Below, piece after piece: positions 1 to 9,463 of a stretch of 64,000 nt of DNA. Numbering within the stretch: the stretch's first letter is position 1; every line of letters begins with the position of its first letter. Under the pieces are notes generated by a model. It had not been told where the DNA came from and did not search any database. It saw only the letters and a program-made list of their open reading frames with translations. A program made the position numbers and the translations under genes. The DNA lies in NCBI RefSeq assembly GCF_021166585.1, contig NZ_JAJOZE010000013.1:34652-98651 (forward strand), written 5' to 3'. The DNA is from Metabacillus kandeliae (GTDB taxonomy: Bacteria; Bacillota; Bacilli; Bacillales; Bacillaceae).

Positions 1-2
1 AA

Positions 3-1016
3 AAGCTGACTCCGAATCATCTGCCAGAAGACGTTCAAATCACCCTCGTTGATAAAAATCCATACCACTGTCTGAAAACAGAATATTACGCCCTTGCAGC
101 CGGTACTATTTCCGACCACCATGTCCGTGTTGAATTTCCAGTGCACAGCAGACTTCAGCATAAATACGGATCTGTTGAAAAAGTGGACAGGGAAAAGAAA
201 GAAGTCCTGTTTTCCAACAATGATGTTCTGCCTTACGATGAACTGATCATTGGCCTTGGCTGCGAAGATAAATATCACGGCGTACCAGGGGCGGTAGAGT
301 ACACCTACAGCATCCAAACGATTGACCAATCCCGCCAGACCTCCCAAAAGCTGAACAACCTCGGCGCAGGAGCAAAGGTGGTTATTGTCGGCGCAGGGCT
401 TAGCGGAGTAGAGCTTGCAAGCGAGCTGCGCGAAAGCAGAAAAGATCTTGAGATCGTACTTATGGACCGCGGAAAGCTGATTCTGTCCATGTTCCCTGAA
501 CGGTTAAGCCGATATGTGCAGGCATGGTTTGAAGAACACAATGTAACCATCATCAGTTCTTCCAATGTTACAAGAGTCGAGCCCGGGGTTGTTTATAATC
601 ATGAGGAAGCGATCACAGCGGATGCAATCGTCTGGACAGCCGGCATACAGCCGAACCGTATTGTACGCGAGATGGATGTAGAAAAAGATCCTCAGGGAAG
701 AGTTATTTTAACAACACACCACCATCTGCCAAGCGATGAAAATGTTTTTGTTGTCGGCGATTGTGCGAGCCTTCCGCATGCACCAAGCGCCCAGCTTGCT
801 GAAGCACAGGCAGAACAGATTGTACAGGTTCTTTTGAAACGCTGGAAAAACGAACCGCTGCCAGAAGAGTTTCCTGCCTTCAAGCTGAAAGGCGTGCTCG
901 GTTCTCTCGGAAGAAAGCACGGCTTTGGTTTGCTTGCGGACAGGCCTTTGATGGGAAGAGTACCGCGGCTTCTTAAATCCGGTATTCTTTGGATGTATAA
1001 GTACCACAGCGGATGA
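3..1016 (+). CDS. yutJ: NAD(P)/FAD-dependent oxidoreductase, type II NADH dehydrogenase-like (5' truncated by window edge)
   Basis: The frame is open from the window edge, so the N-terminal FAD-binding turn is missing and about 337 codons remain. A second dinucleotide-binding motif (VVIVGAGLSGVE) is encoded near 378-413, and a C-terminal FAD motif (VFVVGDCA) near 745-768. Both are typical of type II NADH dehydrogenases and related pyridine nucleotide disulfide oxidoreductases, which pass electrons from NADH to quinone at the membrane surface. Length and position beside yuzD and yutI match B. subtilis yutJ, which is the basis for the symbol. Activity and electron acceptor are not established. 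A hairpin terminator follows directly. Confidence 0.85.
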   Translation, partial: KLTPNHLPEDVQITLVDKNPYHCLKTEYYALAAGTISDHHVRVEFPVHSRLQHKYGSVEKVDREKKEVLFSNNDVLPYDELIIGLGCEDKYHGVPGAVEYTYSIQTIDQSRQTSQKLNNLGAGAKVVIVGAGLSGVELASELRESRKDLEIVLMDRGKLILSMFPERLSRYVQAWFEEHNVTIISSSNVTRVEPGVVYNHEEAITADAIVWTAGIQPNRIVREMDVEKDPQGRVILTTHHHLPSDENVFVVGDCASLPHAPSAQLAEAQAEQIVQVLLKRWKNEPLPEEFPAFKLKGVLGSLGRKHGFGLLADRPLMGRVPRLLKSGILWMYKYHSG

Positions 1017-1023
1017 GCATAAA

Positions 1024-1056
1024 AAGACAGGCTGTTTGGCAGCCTGCCTTTTTTTA
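1024..1056. terminator. Intrinsic terminator, likely bidirectional, between yutJ and the AraC gene
   Basis: A stem CAGGCTG / CAGCCTG with a 5-base loop (1028-1046) is followed by a T run on the plus strand. An A run sits on the other side, so it can serve both converging genes. Confidence 0.85.
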
Positions 1057-1059
1057 TGC

Positions 1060-1914
1060 TCATTTCCTTACAACGGGAATCCAAATCTCGCTTCTAAAGT
1101 CCTCCCGGTCAGGGCCAGCTTCAGGATAGACCTCAAGCTCAAGCCCTGACGCCTGCTTATACCCTGTAGAAGGAAACCATTCGGAGTAGATGCTTTTCCA
1201 CACTTCCTGTATAGCATCAGGCATCGGGCCGACAGCTTCAAAAACAGCATAATCAGCAGCAGGCACGCTGTATTCCCGCCAGCCTTCAGGGAGGATCCCG
1301 CCATCGCCTTCAGCAGCGATAGCATATGTCATCCTGCCATTTTCATCAGGGAGGCAAATGCCGAGCAGCCCAAGGCTTCCTGCCTTTTCTGAAAGCTCTT
1401 TTTCGAAGCCGGTTTCATATGCCTCCTGCCAGAATTGCGGAATTTTCACCATGTTCTCGCCGTTTTCAGTGGAAATGGAGATATCCTTGCCTATTGCCTT
1501 GAATGCTTCTTTCTTTACAATCTTGTACTTCATTCCGACAGCCCCTTTAATCTGAATTTGGAAGGAGAGACGTGGATAGGCATTCAGAGGCCGAGTACCT
1601 TCCCGTGCTTCAGAAGGGCTTATTCCGTGAGCATTTTTAAAGGCCTTGGAAAAAGATTCAGGTGTCTCATAACCATACCTGGCAGCAATGTCGATCACTT
1701 TTGTCTTGGAAGAGGCGAGCTCCCGGGCTGCTTTTGTCAGCCTCCTGTTTCTGATATATTCGCCTATCGGCATTCCGGACAAAAGACTGAACATCCGCTG
1801 AAAGTGGTATTTTGACATACAGGCAATGGATGCTGCCTTGCCAAGATCAATTTCCTGATCCAGATGGCTTTCAATGTACTCAAGGCTGTCATTAAAATGC
1901 TTCAGCGTTTCCAT
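1060..1914 (-). CDS. AraC-family regulator with GyrI-like effector-binding domain
   Basis: About 284 residues. An AraC/XylS double helix-turn-helix covers roughly residues 5-105 (motifs CMSKYHFQRMF and RYGYETPESFSKAF). A GyrI-like small-molecule-binding domain follows from about 130 to the end. This HTH-plus-GyrI layout is usual for multidrug- or stress-responsive regulators; the ligand and targets are unknown. The start chosen is the ATG at 1914, preceded by AAGGGAGG at good spacing. A longer frame to 2031 lacks a ribosome binding site and would run into the yuzD end. I do not recall this gene at the yutJ-yuzD position in B. subtilis, so it may be a local insertion. Confidence 0.85.
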   Translation of the reverse strand: METLKHFNDSLEYIESHLDQEIDLGKAASIACMSKYHFQRMFSLLSGMPIGEYIRNRRLTKAARELASSKTKVIDIAARYGYETPESFSKAFKNAHGISPSEAREGTRPLNAYPRLSFQIQIKGAVGMKYKIVKKEAFKAIGKDISISTENGENMVKIPQFWQEAYETGFEKELSEKAGSLGLLGICLPDENGRMTYAIAAEGDGGILPEGWREYSVPAADYAVFEAVGPMPDAIQEVWKSIYSEWFPSTGYKQASGLELEVYPEAGPDREDFRSEIWIPVVRK

Positions 1915-1996
1915 CTGTCTTCCTCCCTTCCACTTTACTTTATCAGCATGGGGGCAGTGCCGCCTGTCATTCTTTGCCCTGTTTGGACAGTAGATT

Positions 1997-2326
1997 TTAC
2001 ATAGCTCCAGGAAGATATCCGTACTTTTCAAGTTCGCTGTATACGGCCTTCAGCCTTGGATTGCCTTCGCCGACAACCGTATCTTCGATTACAACAAGCG
2101 GGTAAAAGTATTCATCATTCAGCACTTTCTCCGCATAGCTTTTCCTTCTTTCGTCTTCCTGCGGTTCATGAATATCTATATAAGTAACTGTAAATGGCTG
2201 TTCAGGATATTTTCTGCTGATGGCTGCCTGAAGCCATTCGCATGTCTCTTTTGATGATGGCAGGTTCACACAGCTTGCACAGAGAACTTCTGCCCCATAT
2301 ACACAAATTTCAACGTTCTTCTTCAT
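1997..2326 (-). CDS. yuzD: YuzD family protein (putative thiol/disulfide protein)
   Basis: 109 residues with a CxxC pair at positions 16 and 19 near the N-terminus, followed by a mixed alpha/beta sequence resembling the thioredoxin-like YuzD family. Function is not established; a redox role is suggested only by the cysteine pair. The ATG at 2326 is preferred because AAGGGGG lies seven bases upstream, whereas the ATG six bases earlier is almost on top of the Shine-Dalgarno. Neighbours yutJ and yutI match B. subtilis gene order. Confidence 0.8.
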   Translation of the reverse strand: MKKNVEICVYGAEVLCASCVNLPSSKETCEWLQAAISRKYPEQPFTVTYIDIHEPQEDERRKSYAEKVLNDEYFYPLVVIEDTVVGEGNPRLKAVYSELEKYGYLPGAM

Positions 2327-2528
2327 TACCATTCCCCCTTGTGTGATTTAATTGTATTTGATTTCCCGCCTATATTCCATTGTCTTTTCAGAGGGAAATT
2401 ATCCTTTTGTCTTCCTGATGAAATATGATAAAATGAGTTAGATAAAGAGAAAAAAATGATGAAGGCATGACATTAGATTTATAAGTCCCTCTTGAATATA
2501 ATGGTATCAAAGGAAGGAGTCGATCAGC

Positions 2529-2771
2529 GTGGAAGAAACACAGATCGAAATGAGAGAACAAGTACAGGAAGTACTCGATAAGCTTCGCCCATTCCTGCTT
2601 CGCGATGGCGGAGACTGTGAATTGGTTGACGTGGAAGACGGTATTGTAAAGCTTCGCCTTCTCGGTGCATGCGGCAGCTGCCCAAGCTCAACCATCACAT
2701 TAAAAGCAGGCATTGAGCGCGCATTGCTTGAAGAAGTGCCTGGAGTATTGGAAGTAGAACAAGTATTTTAA
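2529..2771 (+). CDS. yutI: NifU-like iron-sulfur cluster scaffold/carrier protein
   Basis: 80-residue stand-alone NifU C-terminal domain (Nfu type). Cys48 and Cys51 in the motif ACGSCPSS are the conserved cluster ligands; pairs of subunits are expected to bind a [4Fe-4S] cluster and pass it to client enzymes. The start is GTG at 2529, with GGAAGGAG nine bases upstream. It is monocistronic, ended by a strong hairpin. It probably works downstream of the suf operon located 22 kb away in this window. Confidence 0.93.
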   Translation: MEETQIEMREQVQEVLDKLRPFLLRDGGDCELVDVEDGIVKLRLLGACGSCPSSTITLKAGIERALLEEVPGVLEVEQVF

Positions 2772-2781
2772 TTCGCATTTT

Positions 2782-2811
2782 AAACCCGATGGCAAGCCAT
2801 CGGGTTTTTTG
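2782..2811. terminator. Bidirectional terminator between yutI and yuxL
   Basis: Perfect stem AACCCGATGG / CCATCGGGTT with a short loop, T run on the plus side and A-rich sequence on the other, between two convergent genes. Confidence 0.9.
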
Positions 2812-2816
2812 TTTGC

Positions 2817-4802
2817 TTATTTTAAGTATTGTTCAAACCAGTCTTTTATCAAATTCAAACGGTCTGTTCTGAGCTTTGGATGGCCATTTCGCGACAAGTC
2901 ATGGCTGCTTTCGGGAAAACGCACAAATTTGGCCTCTTTGCGGAGCCTTTTCAGTGCAATAAAGAGCTGTTCTCCCTGCTCAATCGGGCAGCGGTAATCT
3001 TTTTCACTGTGTAAAATCAAGAGCGGTGTTTCGATGTTTTTGGCATATTTGATTGGTGAGTGCTCCCACAGCTTTTCAGGAGAATCGAACGGATCATAGC
3101 CAACTTCCCATTCTGTAAAGTAATGTCCGATATCACTAACCCCATAGAAGCTGAGCCAATTGGAAATCGAACGCTGTGTGACAGCTGCTTTAAAGCGGTT
3201 TGTATGGCCGACGATCCAGTTGGTCATAAAACCGCCATAGCTTCCGCCGGTAACTCCCAGCCTCTCCTTATCAATAAAGGCGCAGGAAGACAGTGCATGA
3301 TCAACAGCTGCCATTACATCCCTGTAATCATCTCCGCCGTAATCCCCTCTTACAAGGTCTGCGAAATGCTGGCCGTACCCTTGGCTTCCTCGAGGGTTAA
3401 TAAAAAGTAAACAGTAGCCTGCAGCTGCCAGCACTTGAAATTCATGCATGTATGTATTGGCATACATCATGTGAGGACCTCCATGGATTTCAAGCAAAAG
3501 CGGATATTTTTCCCCTTCTGTATACCCATGAGGCTTCATTATCCAGCCATGAAGCTCAAGGCCGTCTTCTGCTTTCAGAGTCATTGCTTCAGGCTTGCTG
3601 ATATCCTTTCCACTTGTATATTCCTTGTTTGCCTCAGTAAGCCGTGTGCTCTCTCCTGTTTTAAAATCCAGCAAGAAGAGCTCGCAGGGCTCTGTTAAAG
3701 AAGAAATACCGGCTACCGCTGTGTGCTCTGAAGGATTCAGTGCTAAACCATAAACATGCTCTTCTTCCGCTCTGACAGGAAAGACAGCCCCGTCTATAGA
3801 GCCATAGTGGATAGAAGTGCTTCCCCTGTCGCTTGCAATAAAATAAAATCCTTCTGAATCCTCTGTCCATTGAATTCCCGGATAGACATTTCTGTACAGC
3901 ACATCCCCTGCTGCAGCGTCACTAATATGCAGATCAAGACCTTCTGTCAGGCAAATCACTGTTTGGGCTGCGTAATCATAGAGGTACAGCTTGCTGCTGG
4001 ACGCACTGAAATAATCTCTTTCATTTCCTAGGAAAGCCAAATACCTGCCATCAGGCGAAAAAGACAAACTGTCGAAATAGGCTTTTCCATCCGTGAGCTG
4101 AACAGCCTTTTCCCCGCCTAGCTCTTGGATAAAAACATGAGATTCCAGTGATAAATCCGGATTCTCCGAGCGATCTGTTACAAAAGCGATCCGCCCGCCG
4201 TCTGGATGGTAGACCGCTGAGCGGGCTCCCTTCTTTTCATGAGTCAGCTGGACGATTTCCTTTGTTTCCATATTCAGCTGAAACAGCTGGCTTTCCCTGT
4301 CCTTTAAAAATCCGCTGCCGTCTGATTTGTAGCTCATGTTCCTTACGGTAAGCGGCTCTGGAAACTTATCTTTTTCTTCCAGATCCCCGTAAGCCTGGCC
4401 ATCTGAAATGGATAAGGAGAACAAGAGGGATTTCCCGTCAGGAGACCAGACAGGAGCTGATGCTGGATAGATAGAATCCGTCAGCTGTCTTGCTTCTCCC
4501 CCATTGCTGCTCATAACATAAAGCTGGGTTTTCCCAGATCTGTCAGATAAGAAAGCAAGCTTGCTCCCGTCTGGGGACCAGCGGGGCGAATGATCCCTGT
4601 GCTCACCATGCGTCCATTGGGAGAGATGCTTGCTCCGAAGAACGGCGACATGCAGGGAGGATATGTATTGATGATTTTCTTTCTTGATCTTTGTCTCTAC
4701 ATAGACGGCTTTTTTGCCATCAGGTGAAAGGCGCGGATCTGTGAGAGAGGTTAATTGGTAAAGATCTTCTGCCAATACTGGCTGCTTTTGGCTGCTGTTC
4801 AT
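2817..4802 (-). CDS. yuxL: S9-family prolyl oligopeptidase-like serine peptidase
   Basis: 661 residues. The N-terminal two thirds contain WD40/TolB-like propeller repeats (recurrent SPDGK and WSPDG motifs near the start of each blade). The C-terminal third is an alpha/beta-hydrolase peptidase domain. The nucleophile lies in GGSYGG (Ser near residue 520), with the likely acid in HSEKDYRCP and His in SSHDLSRNG near residue 635. This is the acylaminoacyl-peptidase type of S9 enzyme; substrates are probably short or acylated peptides. Cytoplasmic, with no signal peptide. ATG start with AAAAAGGAG upstream. Confidence 0.92.
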   Translation of the reverse strand: MNSSQKQPVLAEDLYQLTSLTDPRLSPDGKKAVYVETKIKKENHQYISSLHVAVLRSKHLSQWTHGEHRDHSPRWSPDGSKLAFLSDRSGKTQLYVMSSNGGEARQLTDSIYPASAPVWSPDGKSLLFSLSISDGQAYGDLEEKDKFPEPLTVRNMSYKSDGSGFLKDRESQLFQLNMETKEIVQLTHEKKGARSAVYHPDGGRIAFVTDRSENPDLSLESHVFIQELGGEKAVQLTDGKAYFDSLSFSPDGRYLAFLGNERDYFSASSSKLYLYDYAAQTVICLTEGLDLHISDAAAGDVLYRNVYPGIQWTEDSEGFYFIASDRGSTSIHYGSIDGAVFPVRAEEEHVYGLALNPSEHTAVAGISSLTEPCELFLLDFKTGESTRLTEANKEYTSGKDISKPEAMTLKAEDGLELHGWIMKPHGYTEGEKYPLLLEIHGGPHMMYANTYMHEFQVLAAAGYCLLFINPRGSQGYGQHFADLVRGDYGGDDYRDVMAAVDHALSSCAFIDKERLGVTGGSYGGFMTNWIVGHTNRFKAAVTQRSISNWLSFYGVSDIGHYFTEWEVGYDPFDSPEKLWEHSPIKYAKNIETPLLILHSEKDYRCPIEQGEQLFIALKRLRKEAKFVRFPESSHDLSRNGHPKLRTDRLNLIKDWFEQYLK

Positions 4803-4880
4803 ATAATAGTCTCCTTTTTGGGGATATAGATAATTATTTCGACATACGAAATAAAAATCCTTTTAAATGATCTTGTAAAC

Positions 4881-4915
4881 GAAAAACAAAGCAGCTAGTA
4901 AAAAGCTGCTTTGTT
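4881..4915 (-). terminator. Terminator of the threonine operon
   Basis: An 11-bp stem ACAAAGCAGCT / AGCTGCTTTGT abuts the thrB stop codon and is followed by a T run on the minus strand. Confidence 0.85.
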
Positions 4916-5855
4916 AGATGCTCCTATTTTTTTGAGCAGCTGATACCATTTTTTCAGAATAATGGACAGTGCTTCCTTCTTTTGGGATGCTAAACTGTTT
5001 TACTTGGCAGGCAGGAAATTTTTCTGCAAGCAGCATTTCAAGCTGCTCTCCTTCTCCGCAAGCGGCAAAGCACAGAACAGCTGGGCCAGCACCGCTGATT
5101 GCTGCCCCGTATGCACCTGTTTCCTCAATTACCTCAAGCGCCTCCCTGTATTCCGGGATGAGCACATGGCGGTAGGGCTGGTGCAGCAAATCTTTTTTCA
5201 TGATCCTGCCGGCAAGCTCCCAGTTGCCTGACATAATGGCTCCTGTCAGAAGATTGCTGACAGCACTTGCTTCCACTGCTTTTCGATAGGGAAGCTGGTC
5301 AGGCAAAACGTTCCTCGCATCCTTTGTATAAACCTTGTAAGCAGGAATAATCGCAACTGTGTCAACCTTTACTGAAGGGACATGAATAATCTCGGTTTCT
5401 TCTTCCTGATGCAGTCCAATCACAAGGCCTCCGTAAACAGATGCACCGACATTATCGGGATGTTCCTCTATCAGGCTCGCAATCCTTGTTTTTTCGATGT
5501 TGGACAGCTCAAGGGAGCAAAGTTCATTCGCCAGTTCTATTCCTGCCACAACGGCTGCAGCACTGCTGCCGAGGCCTCTTGCGACAGGGATATCACTCCA
5601 TACCTTCACATGGCATGGCGGCAGATCTAAATCAAATACAGCAGCTGCTCTTGCAGCAGATTGATAAATAAGATTTTCTTTCCCTTCAGGAAGTCCAGAA
5701 ACCTCGCTGCTTTCTCCCTCAAATAACCATTGATCTGAAAGAACAGAGGTCAGTTTCAGCGTACATCCAAGTGCCATTCCAATTGAATCAAATCCCGGGC
5801 CTAGATTAGCTGTACTGCCCGGTACGGTGATGGTGAGCATGTCGCTTTCCTTCAT
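4914..5855 (-). CDS. thrB: Homoserine kinase
   Basis: 313-residue GHMP-family kinase that phosphorylates L-homoserine with ATP, the step before threonine synthase. The GHMP ATP-binding loop [10 protein letters not shown] lies at about residues 92-101, and the family signature [11 protein letters not shown] near 13-23. Its ATG overlaps the thrC stop (ATGA), implying translational coupling. An in-frame ATG five codons later is a weaker alternative. Last gene of hom-thrC-thrB. Confidence 0.97.
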   Translation of the reverse strand: MKESDMLTITVPGSTANLGPGFDSIGMALGCTLKLTSVLSDQWLFEGESSEVSGLPEGKENLIYQSAARAAAVFDLDLPPCHVKVWSDIPVARGLGSSAAAVVAGIELANELCSLELSNIEKTRIASLIEEHPDNVGASVYGGLVIGLHQEEETEIIHVPSVKVDTVAIIPAYKVYTKDARNVLPDQLPYRKAVEASAVSNLLTGAIMSGNWELAGRIMKKDLLHQPYRHVLIPEYREALEVIEETGAYGAAISGAGPAVLCFAACGEGEQLEMLLAEKFPACQVKQFSIPKEGSTVHYSEKMVSAAQKNRSI

Positions 5856-6913
5856 ACAAGCTGTACCCCTTCAAGGTGCTCTCTGACAATTCTTTCGTCA
5901 TTCGGAAGAACGAGAGGCTTAAATTCCGCTACGTTAATCGCAACATTTGGATCCTTTAATCCGTTGCCTGTCAGCACGGCGGCTATTTTGCTGCCTTTTC
6001 TGATTTCGCCCGTTTTCAGCTGCTTGATGACGCCTGCAATAGATGCTGCTGAAGCAGGCTCTGCAAAGATGCCTTCTTCTTTTGCCAAAAGCTGATAAGC
6101 CTCCAAAATTTCAGCATCTGTCACTTCATCAATTTTCCCTTTTGACTCTTCTGCAGCCGCTACGGCCTTATCCCAGCTTGCCGGGTTGCCGATTCTGATG
6201 GCTGTGGCTACGGTCTCAGGGTTTTCGATTACTTGATTTCGGACAATGGCCGCCGCTCCTTCTGCTTCAAAGCCTCTCATTTCCGGAAGGCCGCTGCTGT
6301 TAGCCCTATGGTATTCCTGAAACCCTTTCCAGTAAGCTGTGATATTTCCGGCATTGCCAAGCGGGATGGCAAGGATGTCCGGTGCTTCACCCAGCTGCTC
6401 GCAAATTTCAAAAGCTGCTGTCTTTTGTCCTTCAATCCGGTAGGGATTTACAGAGTTGACAAGTGTAATCGGCATTGCTTCACAAATGTTCCGGACCATT
6501 TTCAATGCATCGTCAAAGTTACCTTCAATAGAATAAATTTCAGCACCGTACATAACAGCCTGGGCAAGCTTCCCAAGCGCAATTTTCCCTTCAGGAATCA
6601 CAATGATGCACCTCATGCCCGCTCTTGCAGCATAAGCTGCTGCTGATGCAGAGGTATTTCCTGTAGAGGCGCACATGACTGTATTGCTGCCTTCTTCCTT
6701 CGCCTTCGCAACGGCCATGACCATGCCCCTGTCTTTAAAAGAGCCTGTTGGATTGGCTCCTTCTGTTTTGGCGTACAGCTCGACCTTTAAACGTTCTGAA
6801 AGCCTTGGCAGATGGATAAGAGGAGTATTTCCTTCGTGAAGCGTTAATTTCGGCGTTTGTTCTGTGACAGGCAAATAGATTCTGTACTTTTCCAGCAGTC
6901 CGTTCCAGCTCAT
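5852..6913 (-). CDS. thrC: Threonine synthase
   Basis: 353-residue fold-type II PLP enzyme converting O-phosphohomoserine to threonine. The PLP lysine is Lys60 in TGSFKDRG, and STGNTSAS forms the phosphate/substrate loop. It starts one base after the hom stop codon and overlaps thrB by four bases, so the three genes are one transcript. Confidence 0.97.
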   Translation of the reverse strand: MSWNGLLEKYRIYLPVTEQTPKLTLHEGNTPLIHLPRLSERLKVELYAKTEGANPTGSFKDRGMVMAVAKAKEEGSNTVMCASTGNTSASAAAYAARAGMRCIIVIPEGKIALGKLAQAVMYGAEIYSIEGNFDDALKMVRNICEAMPITLVNSVNPYRIEGQKTAAFEICEQLGEAPDILAIPLGNAGNITAYWKGFQEYHRANSSGLPEMRGFEAEGAAAIVRNQVIENPETVATAIRIGNPASWDKAVAAAEESKGKIDEVTDAEILEAYQLLAKEEGIFAEPASAASIAGVIKQLKTGEIRKGSKIAAVLTGNGLKDPNVAINVAEFKPLVLPNDERIVREHLEGVQLV

Positions 6914-6914
6914 A

Positions 6915-8210
6915 TTAATTCCCGTTCCCTTCTACCCTGTAAGTGCTTTTCACCTCATCCACAACGTCAAGGCTTTTCAGCTGTTCCAGGATTTCAGTAA
7001 AGTCCTTTTTCGTAGCATGGTGGGTAACAATGACAATTTCGGCATTTCCGCTTTGCTTGAGAGGCAGCTGAAGGATTTTTTCAAAGCTGACGCCCCTTTC
7101 TGAGAAAAGGGAAGTGATTTTTGCAAAGGAGCCGACTTCATCTTTTACATGAATTCTCAAAAACTGCTGAGCTGAAATTTCATCTGCATATTTCAGCTGC
7201 TTATCATACTGCGGGGATACAGCGCTTCTGCCGTTAACCCCAAGCCGCATATTTTTCATAACACCGACTAAATCGGAAACAACGGCTGTTGCCGTTGGCA
7301 GGCTTCCTGCTCCAGGGCCGTAGAACATTGTCTCTCCCACTGCTTCCCCGTATACATATACCGCATTGTATTCGTCATTAACAGCAGCAAGCGGATGGTA
7401 ATCCGGAAGCAGTGCAGGCTCTACGCTGACTTCAATTCTTCCGTTTTCCCGCTGTGCGATGCCGATCAGCTTCATCGTATAGCCAAGGCGTTTGCTGTAG
7501 CTGATATCTTCATCTGTTACAGTAGAAATTCCTTTTACCGATACATCATCCAAATCTACATTCATGGAAAACCCGAGCCTTGCCAAAATAGCCATTTTCC
7601 TAGCCGCATCAATTCCTTCAACATCTGCTGTCGGATCGCTTTCTGCATAGCCCAGCTCCTGTGCTTCCTTTAAAACATCCGCATAGGCGCTTCCATGCTT
7701 GCTCATTTTGGTCAGAATAAAGTTTGTTGTTCCGTTCACGATTCCCATCATTTTATGTATCCGGTCTGATGCCAGGCCGTCAACAAGGCTGCGGAGGATC
7801 GGAATGCCCCCTGCCACACTCGCTTCATAAAATAAATCACAGCCATTTTCAGTCGCTGCTGCAAGAAGCTCAGAACCATATACCGCCATCAAATCTTTAT
7901 TGGCTGTTACGACTTGCTTCTTCTCATTGACGGCATCCAGCAAATATTGCCGTGTGTGTTCTATGCCGCCCATTACTTCAATAATGACATCAATATTTTC
8001 ATCAGTAATCACTTCGTAGGGATCTGTTGTCAAAAGGCTCTCCTCGACAACAACCTGTCTCTCTTTCTCTTTTTCTCTGACAAGAACCTTTCTCACTTCT
8101 ACAGGACAGCCGACAAGGTGCATAAGCTTATCCTGGTGTTCTTTAATAATCGTGACAACTCCGCTTCCAACTGTTCCGAGCCCCAGCAGGCCAACCTGTA
8201 TTGCTTTCAC
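6915..8210 (-). CDS. hom: Homoserine dehydrogenase
   Basis: 431 residues; reduces aspartate semialdehyde to homoserine for threonine and methionine. The Rossmann motif GLGTVG is at residues 10-15, the catalytic region includes NGTTNFIL, and a C-terminal ACT domain (about 350-425) probably mediates feedback by threonine. The GTG at 8210 is chosen because AAAGGAG lies eight bases upstream and the resulting N-terminus ([12 protein letters not shown]) matches B. subtilis Hom. The GTG nine bases earlier would sit inside the Shine-Dalgarno region. Confidence 0.96.
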   Translation of the reverse strand: MKAIQVGLLGLGTVGSGVVTIIKEHQDKLMHLVGCPVEVRKVLVREKEKERQVVVEESLLTTDPYEVITDENIDVIIEVMGGIEHTRQYLLDAVNEKKQVVTANKDLMAVYGSELLAAATENGCDLFYEASVAGGIPILRSLVDGLASDRIHKMMGIVNGTTNFILTKMSKHGSAYADVLKEAQELGYAESDPTADVEGIDAARKMAILARLGFSMNVDLDDVSVKGISTVTDEDISYSKRLGYTMKLIGIAQRENGRIEVSVEPALLPDYHPLAAVNDEYNAVYVYGEAVGETMFYGPGAGSLPTATAVVSDLVGVMKNMRLGVNGRSAVSPQYDKQLKYADEISAQQFLRIHVKDEVGSFAKITSLFSERGVSFEKILQLPLKQSGNAEIVIVTHHATKKDFTEILEQLKSLDVVDEVKSTYRVEGNGN

Positions 8211-8284
8211 AATCCCCACTCCTTTTTCCGTCTTTTTAGGGTGTACATTTGTTTTCTAGGAATAGACACCTTTAATATATAAGC

Positions 8285-8313
8285 ATTATAGTACCGGGAC
8301 ATTTATTTTACAA
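8285..8313 (-). promoter_or_regulatory. Sigma-A promoter of hom-thrC-thrB
   Basis: TTGTAA (8308-8313) and TATAAT (8285-8290) are separated by exactly 17 bp on the minus strand. The leader to hom is about 70 nt, too short for a T-box, and I see no riboswitch in it. Confidence 0.8.
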
Positions 8314-8403
8314 GGCTGAATTTTCTGTCTTTCAGTATTGTAAACGCTTTAATGACTGATGCTGCTGATGTTAGATTTTTTGCCAATACTTAGCTTGACG
8401 CCT

Positions 8404-8434
8404 AAAAAAATAACCCGCTGCGTCTGCAGCGGGC
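8404..8434 (-). terminator. Terminator after the D-2-hydroxyacid dehydrogenase gene
   Basis: Stem CCCGCTG / CAGCGGG (8414-8433) followed on the minus strand by a broken T run, directly after the stop codon. Confidence 0.8.
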
Positions 8435-8440
8435 TTCGCG

Positions 8441-9415
8441 TCAGGTTACCGGTGTTTCTGGCTGTTTTCCCTTTAATACTGCCGCAATGTTCCGGCTGCA
8501 AAGCTCCATCATCTTCAATCTCGTTTCTTCGCTTGAGCTGCCGATGTGAGGAAGCGCTGTTACCTGCCTCAGGCCAAGAAGGGGATGATCCGGCTGTATT
8601 GGCTCTGAAGCAAATACATCCAGACCGGCCCCAGCAATCAAACCGTCCTCAATCGCCCTCTTCAAGTCATCTTCTTTTACTACAGCACCTCTTGATGCGT
8701 TAACAAAGATTGCTTTCCGCTTCATTTTTTTAAATGCTTCATATGTGAACATTTCTTTTGTTTCTTCTGTAAGCGGTGTCAGGCAAACGACAAAATCAGA
8801 CTGCTCAAGCACTTCATCAAAGCTTGCATGCTTTGCTCCATGCGCTTCTTCCGCTGCTTTATTCCGGGAGCGGTTATGATAAAGGATTTTCATATCAAAT
8901 CCAGTTCCCCGCTTGGCAACAGCTGTTCCGATCTTACCCATTCCGACAATGCCGAGGGTTTTGCCGTGGATATCCATCCCAGCCATCTGAAGCGGTCCCC
9001 AGCCCTTCCATTTCCCTTCTTTTATGTAATCAGCAGCTTTCGCAATCCGCCGCGCAGAAGCCATTAAAAGAGCAAAAGCCAAGTCGGCTGTCGTATCTGT
9101 CAGAACATCTGGTGTGTTGCAAACCGTTATTTTTTTGGAAGCAGCATACTTCACATCAATATTGTCATAGCCGACTGCCAAGTTAGCAATTACTTTTAAG
9201 TTTTCTGCCTGCTCAAGAAGCTCCTGATCAATTTTATCAGAAAGCATGGTTAACAGACCGTCTGCCTCTCTAGCCTTTTCAAGCAGAACTTTCCGCGGAC
9301 AAGGCTCCTCTTCTTTTTCCCACATTTCTACATTTGCTGTCTCCTTCAATTTCGCCAGCTGATCCTCCGGCAGCAATCTCGTTACATACACAAATGGTTT
9401 TGACACCTTTTTCAT
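8441..9415 (-). CDS. D-2-hydroxyacid dehydrogenase (glyoxylate/hydroxypyruvate reductase type)
   Basis: 324 residues. NAD(P)-binding GMGKIG lies at 158-163, and the catalytic triad of the family is present: Arg242 (NASRGA), Glu271 (ASEP) and His290 (LPHIGS). These enzymes reduce 2-keto acids such as glyoxylate or hydroxypyruvate; sequence alone does not fix the substrate. It lacks the C-terminal ACT domain of SerA. It lies 48 bp downstream of yutH in the same direction and probably shares its transcript. I do not recall this gene at this position in B. subtilis. Confidence 0.9.
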   Translation of the reverse strand: MKKVSKPFVYVTRLLPEDQLAKLKETANVEMWEKEEEPCPRKVLLEKAREADGLLTMLSDKIDQELLEQAENLKVIANLAVGYDNIDVKYAASKKITVCNTPDVLTDTTADLAFALLMASARRIAKAADYIKEGKWKGWGPLQMAGMDIHGKTLGIVGMGKIGTAVAKRGTGFDMKILYHNRSRNKAAEEAHGAKHASFDEVLEQSDFVVCLTPLTEETKEMFTYEAFKKMKRKAIFVNASRGAVVKEDDLKRAIEDGLIAGAGLDVFASEPIQPDHPLLGLRQVTALPHIGSSSEETRLKMMELCSRNIAAVLKGKQPETPVT

Positions 9416-9463
9416 CCCCTTTCCAGGTTCATCATAACACAGCTGGAAGGGGTGAAATGCAGG

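Noticed and set aside
8220..8440. T-box riboswitch for the threonine operon
   Set aside because: The leader after the identified promoter is only about 70 nt and has no T-box sequence or antiterminator.
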